Positions 31,346 through 44,060 of a DNA stretch of 55,781 nucleotides are shown in pieces. A model generated the notes under the pieces. The model saw only the letters and a program-made list of their open reading frames with translations. It did not search any database and had not been told where the DNA came from. Position numbers and translations under genes: made by a program. How positions within the stretch are numbered: the stretch's first letter is position 1; every line of letters begins with the position of its first letter. The stretch comes from Gnetum montanum (Eukaryota > Streptophyta > Gnetopsida > Gnetales > Gnetaceae), in contig MNCI01009064.1 of NCBI GenBank assembly GCA_015680685.1, forward strand, positions 254,806 through 310,586. The letters are read 5' to 3'.

Positions 31346-32467
31346 CATTGATGACTAGGAAATACTTGAAAAGATATGTTGCTGCAATTGGCTATATGTG
31401 CTCCACAAAGACTTACTGCATAATGTCTCATGGACCCTGATGAAGCTAATCCAGTTCATGATTCTGTCTGCTTTGAAATTGCACATGATGGCTCCATATC
31501 CTTGGTTGTGTTCAAGTTTAAAGTACTTAGTTAACTGAATCATTTGTGGTTTTCTTGTCTTCTTGGAGTTGTGTTTGCAGGATGACACGCCTAAGGCATT
31601 CGTACACAGATGCACTTCATCATGACGACAAAATATCACATTCTTCCCGATGCACACAACTGGGTTAATCAATCCGTTCATAAGTACATTCCTGACTCTT
31701 GATACATTCCCTATTCCCCATCATGTTCCCCTTATCCTATTCAATTACACCCCCTTGATACATTCTACTCATCCCAAAGCTCTTGATACACTATTGCACA
31801 CTGTGTTTCTTTAAGCAGTCGCAATGCAAAACACAGTACATGGTACATGATATAAATGCAAGAGCATGAGCAAAAGTACAACACTGAAAGCAAGCTCTTC
31901 CAGAAAAAAAGAAGCTCAAAGAGCAAAATGCATGGAAAAGGTCTTCATGACCACATTAACATCATAGACCAAGGACCATTGGCTCTTCTCATACAAGCCC
32001 TAGGCGGGAAGAAAATTGTCTTGGAAAAATAGTTACACTCATGTCTCAAATGATCATGTTGCACATCATCATGTGGCTTTGCCTATTTACAATGGGCTCC
32101 CGTAAACACCCCACAAGAGTCCTATTTCTCCAAAGAACACACCTCCTATGTCTTAGTTCCAAGTCTGCTAAACACTGGCTACTGACAAGGACTAAAATTA
32201 TGACTTGTTCACGTCAGAGCATTCCTCTCCCATAATTCCAATAGCAATTATAACCCTTGATCAAATCCTTATTCCCCCTAGTTACAACCAATCCCCTTGC
32301 AACTTGAACTGCATTTCCCCAATCCCATGTACTTTTGAAAATGGTGCGATGACGTCCAGCCAGGGGCTGACAAATAATGCTTGATACTTGGTTAGTCGTG
32401 GTGTTTTGTACTTCTTTGTCGACGCCTCTTGGGTGGATTCCTCTAGACATCAACAAAGAGGGGCCAA
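31346..32467. other. Element A 3' non-coding region and polypurine tract
   Basis: Counterpart of 13198-14379 in D, in inverse orientation. It contains the A version of the possible second antisense ORF (minus, 32456 to about 32090) and the PPT (CAACAAAGAGGGGCCAA, 32451-32467). I see no other gene. Confidence 0.55.
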
Positions 32468-33301
32468 TGAAACACCACTAATTTCAGCCTAACACTTTGA
32501 AACAAGAACAACTCAGAGCCTTTTAAGCTTTTGGGAGGCAAACATTTGACTAAGACATGGAACTCATGCTAGGCTAAAGCCCTAGGAACTCATGCTGAGC
32601 TTGCCCTGGAAACTCATGCTGAGCTTGCCCTGGAAACTCATGCCGGGCTTGTCAAGCTGGGCTTACCCTCAGCGTGAGCAACTCCAACGACTTCAAGATC
32701 AAGTCAAAGATGATCCAATTTGAGGGTACAAGTCATCTTCATAGGGCCATTTTTGTCCACTTTAAGTTTCAGCATTTGGGAGTTTGGATTTCGAGCCAGA
32801 TTGCACAAATTTTCTTGGTCACACTGAGGTCATGCTTAGGTCACGTTCAGCTCACATTGGTAGTGTGAATTCGATGTGAGCAACTCCAAGAGCCTTAAAA
32901 CCAAGTCAAAATGGTCTAACTTCGAAGGTGCAAGTCATCCTCAAGGTTCATTGATGACTACTTCAAGCCCCAGCCTCTAAAACTCTAGACTTCAGGTCCA
33001 AAATCACACAAATTTTTTGTTACTCACACTGTGGTCATGCTTAGCTCATGCTAGCAGCGTGAGTCCAGTGTGAGCTACCAAAAGTGGCTCAAATCAAGGC
33101 ACACCCAAGCTTAGTTTTCAACATGCAATTCACTCTCAGGGTCAACCACAGTCAAACAATTGTTTCACTCAAAGGTACTTTTCCTTCATTTCTTTCTTTT
33201 CTAGCTTGCTCTCACATGAAGGTAGGGTTTGTTGTGTCTCTCTAGGAACTTTTGGCATTTTTTTCCCTTCTAGCCTCACGTCGATGATTTCGGTCAGCAC
33301 A
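32468..33301 (+). repeat. Element A 3' LTR, internally deleted
   Basis: Aligns with the 5' LTR at both ends but lacks about 1 kb corresponding to roughly 6616-7586, including the TATA box. It begins TGAAACACCACTAATTTCAG and ends GGTCAGCACA, followed by the TSD ACCAC (33302-33306). Confidence 0.85.
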
Positions 33302-35175
33302 ACCACCACCTATGGGAGAGACCACACCAGAAGCACTTGCAGTCATAGAAAGTCTTCAAAAATAATGTAAGAAATAGTTATAACAACAACAAGGTTCAAT
33401 AGGTGATGGGAAGCTCTCAATTTACCATCCAACACTGAGCCATCTTAATGAGGTCACTAGGACCATTAGTTGGCTAGAGGAAACCATCCCGACATTCTCA
33501 ACATAGTGAACATAAGCATCTACAAGAACAAAACCTTGCACCTAAGAATTTATGGTGTCCATCCCTAGATAGGAGTTTCCTAAAATTTCTAGGAATGTCA
33601 TAACTTTCACGATGCGTGTGGAGGAAGGCAAGGGGATGACTATCCTAGTGATGTAGTACCAAGGAGAAGAAACAATAGTGGAGGTGGTGGCTAATAGGGT
33701 AGTAGAAGTCCTTAATGCTCCTATAGCATCTATCCTAGATATTTCCATAATGATGGACATTCAAATATCCACAAGAGTAGGAAATGGTTGGTTGAGTACA
33801 GCCCAACACGAGGAAGTATAGGAAAGACTGATGAAAATTAAGCAACTACTTCTAGAGATTTTTGATTTCCCAAATGAAATCACAACATCCCAGTTAGAGC
33901 TACTAGATATAAAGGGTAAAATCATCATTACCAATGCTTAAATATAGGTAGCTACCATTGAAAATCAACGGTTGGCTATCGAAGTTATAGAGTTGTGAGA
34001 CCATCTCTTTGACCCCACCATTCTCAACTTGGACCTCACACAAGATGAATCTTTATAATAGTTTCAACAAAGAATTAAAGAGGTTTAGAATGTAGAGGAG
34101 GCTATGTTCTTTGATGCATCCTTGTTAGAAGCCTTGATATTAAACACCAACAAGGATTTGAAATAAGTTCATAAGGAGAACTTGGTCCTCACCAAGGATA
34201 TCCATCACTTACAAAATGTTGAATAGTAGAAGAACAAAATAGTGAAATTTATTTGATAACAGTAGAAGTAACTAGTCAAAGTGAACCTTGATCTAGAAAG
34301 ATTATAAGTAGAAAATAGAAATCTCTCAATGGAGGATGTCCAAGTGCTTTGTTAAAAAATGGCCATTGAGGAAGCCACCTAGAAAAATAAGGCCCTGAAA
34401 TTTAAATGAGTTAAGAACCATTACATAACTATGTTGGGATCCTTAAGAAAGTGAATGAAAAAGAGAGTCAATTAACTAAGATGAAGATGAACGAGACCCT
34501 CCAACAACTCCAGCAAAGAGACGATGTATGGAAACCAATCTTTGATGGCTTGAATGCATACAAGGTAAAAATCCACCTGAAGGAGTTCCAAATTGAAGAG
34601 ATGATGGATTACATGAAGCTTGCCAATCTCTGTTTAAAAAACTTGGCTATGTTAACCATAAGAAGGTTGAGGATTGAGTTAGAAAAGCAAGTGGCTAGTT
34701 CTTACCTCTTGTATGAGGTGGAATTCAAGCACCATAAGGAAACCAAACAATAGTTAGAGATAGCCAACTTAGAGCTTGAAGTTCTCAGAAGTAGATTCAC
34801 TAACTAATGATCTATTGCTGATAACTTGATCAAGAGAATAAATGACTACCACAAGATGCAAAATCTAGTTAAGACATTCAATATCGAATGTAAATAATTC
34901 ATAGAGTGATTTGTCAATGCCAAGGAGATGTTCCCTACGATGTCATGCCTATGAGATATTCCCATGCTATCCCACATTGGTGAAGCTGCGTGGACTATGT
35001 ATAACCCACATGAAAAGGAAGAGAAGATAAAGGTGTTACTAGATGCTTTCAAGCTTTCATCAGTAGTAGTAGTAGTAGCAAGACAAGCTTAGCCACCTCC
35101 ATTGCCACAAGCATCAGAACCTAGCGAAGGACCTTCAGTGTCCCAGGAGCCTCCACCTCTTGGAACTATTTGAGA
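33302..35175 (+). pseudogene. Element C copy 1 gag-like protein, 3' half
   Basis: Continues the frame cut at 5864 and matches C copy 2 at 40820-41417 and 47170-47740. Features: an EEGKGMTI-like block (about 33590-33650), then a long charged coiled-coil region. One 100-codon frame (34451-34753: QQLQQRDDVWKP, LKEFQIEEMMDYMKLA, ELEKQVASSYLLYEVE) remains open. The C-terminus is Pro/Ser-rich (SVSQEPPPLGT-stop). The architecture (domain, coiled coil, PPP tail) recalls the antisense gene of D, but I see no direct sequence match. The function is presumably gag-like. Confidence 0.5.
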
Positions 35176-35868
35176 GTTTACATTATCTTTGATAATATAA
35201 AGGGACCTATTGAAAATTTTATAAGAGCGTTCAATTTTGTTTATCATGGACATCAAATTTTTAATTCTATATAATTTTGCACTCAGAGTCAATTAGTTAG
35301 TCAATATGTTATGTTTAGCTAATAAATACCATACTTCCCAAAATTTTGTAAGAGCCTTGATTCTACTTTTGTTAACTCGAGGATGAGTTTTTAATTAGTC
35401 ATGGGGTTATGATGAAGTGTCATTCGATTGGCTGCATTAACAAGCATGTGTCAACATAGCCCTATCAACCTATCCCCATCAATCCATGATCACATGTGTC
35501 AATGCAGATGCATCGATGCTAACATAGTCAAGCCAATATAAATGCACATACCAATTGCATTTATGACATGTTAAGTTCATAGTATAGTGAAGCTCTTACA
35601 ATTTTCTTTTCCTAGAGTTAGAATATTTTCCTCTAAGTGCCTGTAGTATGAATTAAAGAGATTTTACGAATCTTTATTTGAACATCATGTACTTGAACAC
35701 TTTGATGTGAACAATAATAAAGATGAGATTTTTGACATTCATTACAACACTTAGATAGTTTAATCCTTCTTATTTCACACTTCATCCTTAAAGAACTTTA
35801 CATTTCTTGTCTTAATGAATTAGTGCATTTAACCATAAAAACATAAGTAGAACCACTTTGAGCATAAA

Positions 35869-36625
35869 TGATGAGTGGCAAGGTACCCCTACACTCAACC
35901 ATACGAAACAAGCGTAGCACACACGATCCGGTCAAACTCCGCAGACTAAATGCCTAAACGCCGCAAGGAAAACTTGGGGTTAATTAATCGTTGTCTTCCC
36001 AGACTTACTTGTTGTTGTCACGGTGTATGGTTAAGTTCGAGGTATATGATTTTTTTGGTCTTTTCAGGTTTATCTCCTATGCTAAAGAGTGAAGGGTTGA
36101 GAGACTAAAACTAACTCTAACTACAGCACTAAGTCCTAGCATCAGCATCCGTTCCCACTTGCCGTACACACCTTGAACTATNNNNNNNNNNNNNNNNNNN
36201 NNNNNNNNNNNNNNNNNNNNNNNNNNNNNNNNNNNNNNNNNNNNNNNNNNNNNNNNNNNNNNNNNNNNNAATAAATAACATTAAATAAACCTATCCATGT
36301 ACTGCAAGGTTTATCCACAAAGCTCATCTTTATTGCTATACACAACTTGCGTTCAGGTACAAAGCTACTCGAATAAAGAACCGTTCACTTGGGGGACTCC
36401 TACTGTGGGCACATGGAAAATATTCTATCTCTGGGGTGATCAATCCGCCAGAACTTCGCTACTTCTAGCCTAGGATGAGAAATGAGGGGAGTGCCACCTC
36501 TTATTTATAGATTTGGTGGTGGACCACGATATCACGTATGCGATATCGCAGGGGACAACGCGATATCACGTACACGATATCGCAGGGGATGCGATATCGC
36601 GGCTTGTGCATATCGTGTCTCATCA
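35869..36625 (+). mobile_element. Family E solo LTR
   Basis: Inserted in the central C LTR. The ends are TGATGAG and CTCATCA, a 7-bp perfect inverted repeat, flanked by ATAAA (35864-35868) and ATAAT (36626-36630), a TSD with one mismatch. The right C LTR is uninterrupted at this place. It carries a TATTTATAG box at 36502-36510, then CGATATCG motifs at about 36517-36600 in which many CpGs have become TpG or CpA. About 88 nt are unknown (gap). Confidence 0.75.
36182..36269. other. Assembly gap (88 N)
   Basis: A run of N. The true length is unknown. It lies inside the E solo LTR, so repeat collapse or a palindrome-rich stretch could explain it. Confidence 1.
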
Positions 36626-39149
36626 ATAATGCACGATGCTTGATAATCCTAGTAGTGGTCTTTTGGTATGCCTAGTAATTGTCACTTGGTCAACTAGTAA
36701 TGTTAGTACTAGTTTAGAATGTGTATGGAAAGTGGGAACAACTACTTATGTTAGGATAGTTAGCCTTTAGAATAGTTAGGTAGTTAAAATAGTTAATAAT
36801 CAATTATTCATCTTTCCACATGGGACTTAAGATAAAAATATATAAAAATATAAATAAGAACAAATATCATATTTCTTAACTCCTACTTAACCATATTTAA
36901 AGCACACACAAGTGTGAGTTAGGAAGACAACGATCACATGACCCTTTGGTTCACAATCTTTGATTTTAAGTAAACTTAGGAACTAAGTCCATAGAATTTG
37001 ACTGGATCGCTAGTACATACTTATGATTCGTATGATTGGGCATAGGGTATGCTTGCCACTCATCGCGATCTAATCTAACATCCTATAAGGACTTGTTTTT
37101 TACCTTTTTGTTATATATATATTTTTTATTTTCTTAGTTCTTCATATGTTTTCTAATTTCCTATAATTGTCTATTTTATTTTATCATTTTTTATTTTCTT
37201 TGAGTTATTTTATATTTTAAAGCTTCAACTTTGAGTTTCTATTTTGTATTAATAAAGAATGCTATTTATGTATAGGCCAACTTTGTTGTTGATTATATCC
37301 TATGCTATCAAGATGATTGGGTAAGTAATTATGTAAAGTAGTGCAATCACATCATCCATTCCTCTAATTTTAAAAATAAGAAATCTTCATTATGAAAGTA
37401 GTATGGTTCTTCTCACATAAAAACTAAAACTAACTTATGATCTTTATGTCTTGGGGAAATGGGAAAGGACAAAGAAGGAATGAAACATTAAGGGGACTTG
37501 CTAATTCTTTACACTTCTTTTGTGGATCTTACTACTTTATGTATTAATATCATTACTCATGTTTTAGTTTTTAAGGAAGCATGTTCTCAAATAAGTCTCA
37601 CCTTATCATGTCATTGGAAAAGCATGTTACCCATGCTTAAAGGTAGTCATCTATTAAGAAAAGCATAATATATATTTATTTAATTCACAAAAGGAACATG
37701 ATTCCTATGGTACTAATGGAAAGCCATGTTACCCATGCCTGAAGGTACACCTTTGATGGAATTAGCATTGACTATGGGACTTAAAAGACATGTTACCTTT
37801 GCCTAAAGTAACCCATCTAACTTATATCCAAGTTTCTTGAAAGTTTAATGCTTAAGTAATTAATTAATCAATAACTAATTTCTTACTTTCTCTTATTGTG
37901 TGGTGATGTTTTTATGTGGTTGTGGTGGCCTCATGATTGTAAGTTTGGGATGATGTAATGTGATGTCATTGGTCATGTGGACTTAGTCGGAAACCTAGAT
38001 GGATAGGTATGATGATCATTTTAATCATATTTTATACAAAGACCTATTGTGGACATGGTAAAGCATCTCATGTTCCAATCTTTGCAATCCCTTCTTATTC
38101 CAATGTTCACCTCACAATTGCATATTATCATTTGCCTCATGATTTTATTTAGTATAATGTAGAATCCTAAGGACAGTAGTTGTGTCAGTGTGCCATATAA
38201 ACTTAATAAAACTTTAGTCTTTAATGTGCTTACAAATACTTTGTAAGATGATTATAGAATGGACAAAAGGGCTAGAGCCTGCTTTTGGGAGGATAATCTT
38301 GTATAAATTTTAAAACATTTGGTCTATACATCATCTTTATATGCATATATCATCAATCAGTAACTCCAAGTTGAATGCATTATCATTTTCAATTCATCTT
38401 TGCATCAACCTCTCATGTCATAACTTCTATTCATGTTATGAATACTTTAGCAAGTTTATGAATTTCTAATTAATCTTTATTATATTATCCTCATGTCTAG
38501 AACTTTCTTATAGCTCTTAGTTGATCCCTTGTTTACTTCAAATATTATGAAAATAGGGCATGAATTTAAAGAAAATTGTTGTGCATTGGCCATGTTGACA
38601 TTGTAGTGTTGATGTAGCACCCTTGATCGATACATCCGCATGAACATTATAGCATCAATGTAGCATAAAAATACAATAAATACATGCAACACTTAGCTAA
38701 ATTTTAATCATTTTTTTCTCAAATGAGAAGGGATTTTTTTTTTTTTACTTTTTTAAGATCCAAAATTCTTCTAAGAGTAATATTTAGCGATCCATACCCC
38801 TAATTTTACTCATTCAAAAACTTGAGTGCTTTTAAAGTCATGTTGTCCATCATGGAGAAAAGAAATATGTAATTTCCAATACTTCAATAACTTCAAGTTT
38901 TGAAGGCTTAAGGTACTAACACTAAAAAATGATTAAAATATTAATAATATACTATTAAATAGCTATCTTAGAACCTTGGAATAATAGACTGTGATCACTT
39001 AGGAGTGATAATGCTAATTTTTCATGAAATAGACCAATTAAGGAATGATTAAAGATAATAAGGCTAAAACTCAAGTAGCCAACAACTAATGAATGATCAT
39101 CTATGTGATTACCAATCACCCCTAAAAGAGTTTAATAAGTAGGAGGTTC

Positions 39150-41417
39150 CTCACAGAGCAAAAAAAAAAAAAAAACCATCCAAGGGATGGATAAGGAAAA
39201 GGAAAGGAGTATGCACATCAACCACAACTAGAACCAAGGGCCACACATGCAACTAGACTTCTTTGGGAGGAACCAAAAGTGGAATCGATATGCTAGATTC
39301 TCAAGGATGAAATTGGGTAGTCTAGGCAAGATGAAGTGCCTAGGTCAAGGCCAAGCTGAAAGGTCATACACACTGAAGCTTACCTAGAAAAGATCTGAAC
39401 TAAGAATCCAGAGTTTAGTCCTTCAGGAGTCAAACTTTAGACCATTTCTTAAACTTGTGTAGGAAATGATTAAAGAGTAGTTACAAGCATCATTACTTTG
39501 ACCCATAATTTTCACCAATGGAGAATGGTATCTTGAAAAGAGGTTTCTTTTCAAGTATAATTGCTAATGAGATGGCATCATAAAAATTGAAGACATCATC
39601 ATTTCCTACTTAGTGGAGGCCATCACAAAAGTCTTGCAATTGCCTAACATGAGGTTGAAGCTTACATAGATTTCTATATAATCCAATGCTAAGAGTAAAA
39701 AGCAATGGACCTAAAGTTGTGATGTAGTTGATTGTAAAAAATACGGTATACTTACCAAGGCATAAAGGCTATACTTCAAGATAGTGGCATATTATTTAGA
39801 TTCCATGGTATCCATAATAAAGTCACATCCTTTTTTGCTAGTGTGTATGTGATACTTAGTGGGAATTTTCTAGTAAATATACTCTAATTAATTTTTTTAG
39901 AGATTGAGAAATATTTCATGGAGAATGAATGTTGGCTTTTTTAGAGAAGAAGAAAATAATTTTTTATTTTCATTATACAATAGAAGTTTATTTTAATAGA
40001 ATATAGGAAATTTCAAGATTGATGGGCAATTGTAATGTTATCTTGGCCCAATCCATATATATATATAAAGGTTTTTTTGACTTTAGAGCTTTATTGCAGT
40101 ATTTTTATTAAACTTTACCCTCCTTGTCATATTATATATATATATATATATCTCTCTCTCTCTCTCTCTCCAAGATATCTCTTGGAAATTTGTATCACAA
40201 TAAAAATATTGACTATTCCATTATCAATTCTTCAATCTTTCATTAATTCATCAATATAAATTTGGATGTTGAATAGTCAAAATTGGTGACATTCATTATT
40301 TGGACTCTATCTAAGTCATTTCTCTCTTATTGCACAATAATTACATATCATATTAGATTTATTTAAAATCTAATATCTGTGGAAAGGTTTAGTTAAAATT
40401 CAAGAATAAAAAAGTAACAAATTTTGAGTTATCATCTCTCAAATTTGCATTACCAAAATTACCACAATTTTTGATAGGTTGGAAAGAACACAATGTAACC
40501 TTAACTTCTGGATATTTTTTATAGTACTTCCTTTTCCTAAATTGTAGAGAACTTTCGAAGATTTTCAAAAATACAAATTTTATTAGCTAATTCTTTGTGA
40601 ATGTAAGATAACCAAGTAATTCTTTCACTGTTTGAAATTCCTTCAATGAGAAGGGTAGGAAGATACACCTCATTCTATGGCTAATCAAAAAACTCTACAG
40701 AAGGGAAGGGATCATCCTTGAAGGACCATGATAACATCATGGAAAGAAATGATGAAGGTGAATTTACATCTATATCTTTATAAGGAAGAGGCATTATCAT
40801 CACTAGCAAAGGACATCACAACTGCAAAAGAATGCCTAAGAAAGATAAGAGAGTAGTAGCAAGCACCTAGGAGTGAGCCTTTAGACTATTGCCATACCAT
40901 GAGCCATGTGAATAAGGTTGCTAGAATCATGAGATGACCATAGGACAATTTGGCTAACCTACTTTCATCACAAAGGAGTCATATCATTGTTCATGCTAAC
41001 CTTTCTACTAGTGAAGTTGTAGCATCCCTACCTATAGAACAAGTACCTAAAATCTTGAGCAATGCTACAACATTCTTAGTAATATTGGAAGAAGGGAAAG
41101 GCATGAAAATGATTATCATTCTACATAGAGGGCAAGAAACTATAGCTAAGATGGTAGCAAACCAAGTTGGTGAAGCACTGAAGGTTTCTACAATACATGT
41201 GCTTGATCTTGCTACCATGACAAATATCTAGATGCCTTTAATAACTAGTTCAAGAGGCATGAAAGTAGTCAAACATGAAGAATTATTGAAAAGACTGGTC
41301 AAATTTGAGCAACCAATTCTGGATGTTTTTGACATCCTTGAAGATATTTTAGCAAGCCAGTATATACTTCTAGAGATAAGAGGTAAGTTTTTTGCTAAAG
41401 GATAACTCAAGATTGGC
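39150..41417 (+). pseudogene. Element C copy 2 gag-like protein, 5' part
   Basis: Same order as copy 1: SLGKMKCLGQGQAERS, ESNFRPFLKLV, NGEWYLEK, KIEDIIISYLVEAI, VVDCKKYGILTK and YFKIVAYYLDSM. AT-rich sequence follows at 39900-40620, including a TATA/CT microsatellite at 40132-40170. That stretch replaces part of the domain and may be a further insertion. The coding match returns at 40640 (RKGRKIHLILWLIKKLYRREG-like, 20 or fewer residues recognisable), then the EEGKGMKMIIILHRGQETI block (41087-41150). It is cut near 41417 by element B and resumes at 47170. No intact frame above 93 codons. Confidence 0.5.
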
Positions 41418-41549
41418 ATATCAAAATTGGCGGTTTGATGGGTTTTATTGGGGGTATAACATTTTCTATGCTAAAGACACCTACCTCTAACTAGGATGCA
41501 TAGGGGTAAAGCTCACCTACCTCTAGCATAAATCATTAAAGTAGAATTT

Positions 41550-42900
41550 ATCTAAGGCACCTTGATGTTGCCAAATGCAACATTTGTGTCACAGTTAGCA
41601 AGGGTATGAAGAGGGACAAAAGGCAAGCAATAGATGCACAACTTGTATAAGCTCTGGAAAACCTCTTGTACGCTCATCTTTTGTTAGCTCAAGTTAGGCT
41701 CTATGCGAAACAATATCGAATAGGAAATAATATTGTGTGAAACTGCCGGTGCTATCGATAGGGGAAATGGGCAGTTAAAATTAAATCAACATTGGGGCGA
41801 TGACCGAGGTAACTGTTGCAAACATCTTAATGAAGAGTTGCAAAGAAAGCTACAGGCCAAACTCTATTCCTGTTTGTTTCCTATTCTTTTAAAAACAGAT
41901 GCTAAGTACCATGTGTAAAAGATTCACAATATAGGCAGATAAACAAAGTTGAATAACATGGTGAAACTTCGGCCTTTAGATCATGCATGGTACAATATCA
42001 AACAATGGTATCAATATAAAAAGCAGAAAAAACCCAGGTGTGCATATCGAAGATGAGATTGGGAAACGTAAATACAAGTATTTAAAGCATATACCTCACT
42101 TTGTATAACAGATTTCACACTATCGATTTTTATTAGTAAAACATAAACAGTTCTTCAAAGGACTGCAGCGAAGGTACGCCATGAAAACAAATAATAGTGG
42201 CCAAACTCCGAATACAAATCGCTGTACAAGAGAAAAGAATATTAAATAGATAACATCACGGATTGGAATATACGCAGTATTCAAATTACAGGAGTCAAAC
42301 TGAAACGAGGAGAACAAATCTAGTTACTAGAAAGTGGTCAATCTCTATGAAATAATCCTCATCAATCTATCCCGCAGGCACTCACGCCGAATGTAACTCA
42401 AATTATGTAGATGGAAATTGAATACGACTCATTCTTGTATACAAAGCAGAAAATGGCTCTATCATTATCATCATTATAAAAAAAAGCAGGGGGGAGGTTG
42501 CTGGCCATCACGTGGCTTGCAAGCTCAGGCTCGGATCTCTGCCCTGCATGCTCCACTGCGTGCCTCTCTCTCGTGGCTTGCGTCCACTGACATTGCTTCC
42601 CTGTGCAACCCATGCGTCACACCCGTCTGTCTGCCCAACCACAGCGATTTGTGATTCAAAGTAAATTGTCAGAAACAAAATGACGGAAACTGAACTTCTT
42701 GTTTTCTTTCGATAACCCACAACCCGTGTTACAGGCTACAGGACGGAAAACTTTGGACAAAATAGATTCGTAGCACAGCACTCTTCTCTCTCCATCCACG
42801 CTAGAGCATGGATCCAACGTGGATGCCATCCTTGAAACAATCCACGTTTATATGTAGCTTTACTTCCTGTGCATACTAGTATTCATTATACTATACGTTA
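41550..42900. other. Non-repetitive-looking island, no gene recognised
   Basis: This stretch matches nothing else in the window. It keeps CpGs (for example around 42490-42660 and 42700-42830) and is more GC-rich than its surroundings at 42480-42650. ORFs are at most 78 codons and none looks like a known protein. It could be captured host sequence such as an untranslated or intronic fragment. That is speculation. Confidence 0.35.
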
Positions 42901-43337
42901 CATATACACATATACCTCTATTTTATATATTCTTGTCTAATTGCTTTACTATACATGCTTATACCAGTTTCCATCTCTATATTTTACTTCCCTATGTGTG
43001 TATATATCATGTCTTTAATACAATGCTTTGAATTATACTTGCATCGTACATCCTACCTATTACTACCTATTTTTATTTATTATCTATCATCTCATTACTA
43101 TATACTTATATATTTATACTTCATAGCAACCCTAACAACATCATTAATCCTCTTATTTATTTATATATATATCATATATAAATATCTTGTTAACCTTTGT
43201 TTTATATTTATGTTACATCGTGTCTTTATTTGACAAAAATATCTTAAATTGTGTCTAGTCCCTTAACATACCACTCAACATCCTTGCTATCATTCAATAC
43301 ATAATAATTTCATCTACCTATCTCTATATATTCCCAT
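42900..43337. other. AT-rich spacer
   Basis: TATA-type low complexity (for example 42880-42930, 43090-43190). No gene is seen. Confidence 0.5.
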
Positions 43338-44060
43338 CATGGCCCACCATGGCCTTAAACTGGCAAAAACGTTAACCTTATCCAACTACATTCTCCCATA
43401 ATGTGACATCAATAAGACCTTATTTGACCTTACTTATTTAACATGATTTTATGTAGTTTTGACCATCATTTAACCTTCATGTGATACCATTATGCATCAT
43501 TCAACCTATGTTTCATCTTGTTTGCTTTAACTTACCCCTTATAACCTTTAATGATCATATTTAAACTATGTTTAGCCTTTGATTGGTGCTAGATATTCGG
43601 GTTTGACTATCTTTGACCATTATTTAACACCATGTAACCATGGCCTACTAAGGCCTAAAAATGGAAAAATATGATCAGGGCCTATGTCATTTAGCCCCAT
43701 CTGACCACTCTTTGGCATCATTTGGACCTTGATTTACTTAATTTGACTTTTTTTTAACATTAATGAGGCCTTATTTGACCTCGTTTGACATCATTTCATG
43801 TGGCTTTGATCATTCTTTGGCCTTCATGTGATCCCATTACACATCATTTGGTCTTTGTTTCATCCTGTTTACTTCAACTTATTCCTTGTAACCTTTATTT
43901 ACCATTTTTAACCTTTCTTTAGCTTTTGATTATTGTTAGATAATGGGGTTTGACCACCTTTGACCATCTTTAACACCATGTAACCATGGCTTGCCAAGGC
44001 CTTAAACTAGCAATCCCATGGCACGCTAAATACCTAAAACTAGCAAAATGTAACCATAGT
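43338..44060 (+). repeat. ~350-bp tandem duplication with GCCTTAAACTGG words
   Basis: Two units, about 43338-43690 and 43690-44010, are offset by 346-351 bp (TTATTTGACCT at 43420 and 43771; TAACCATGG at 43635 and 43981), with a partial third to 44060. Each unit is bounded by the array word (CCATGGCCTTAAACTGG at 43348; degenerate at 43638; CAAGGCCTTAAACTAGC at 43995; ATACCTAAAACTAGC at 44040). The interior is made of TTTGACC and TTTAACC words. Confidence 0.7.

Larger units (their letters stand above)
5865..33301 (+). mobile_element. Element A: Tat/Ogre-like Ty3/gypsy retrotransposon, interrupted by element D
   Basis: Element A is a full-length insertion with TSD ACCAC, a 5' LTR at 5865-7711 and a 3' LTR at 32468-33301 (internally deleted). 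It has a PBS at 7718, gag-protease at 8321-11511 continuing at 29497-30004, an integrase tail at 30877-30993 and a PPT just before 32468. RT, RNase H and the integrase core are missing. The deletion joins the antisense gene's exon 6 to the integrase tail at a GAGGGCC microhomology (30875-30882). Without D it is about 9.5 kb and cannot move autonomously. Gag, the linker before protease, and the order of domains match the Tat lineage of non-chromoviral gypsy elements. Confidence 0.85.
35410..39140 (+). repeat. Element C central LTR (approximate 3' limit)
   Basis: It begins TGATGAAGTG after AACTCGAGGATGAGTTTTTAA, a sequence like the TCGAGGACGAGTTTT end of many gypsy internal regions. The right LTR begins TGATAAACAT at 47962 after a parallel sequence. 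It is interrupted by the E solo LTR. Shared blocks with the right LTR include GTCCATAGAATTTGACTNGATC (36987 versus 48691) and GATTNGTATGATTGGGCA. No gene is seen; the region is AT-rich with T and A runs at 38729-38745 and 39160-39174. Confidence 0.5.

Noticed and set aside
42418-42720. Overlapping ORFs on both strands in a GC-richer stretch
   Set aside because: All are short, with no family resemblance and no splice context I could extend. Left as an unassigned island.
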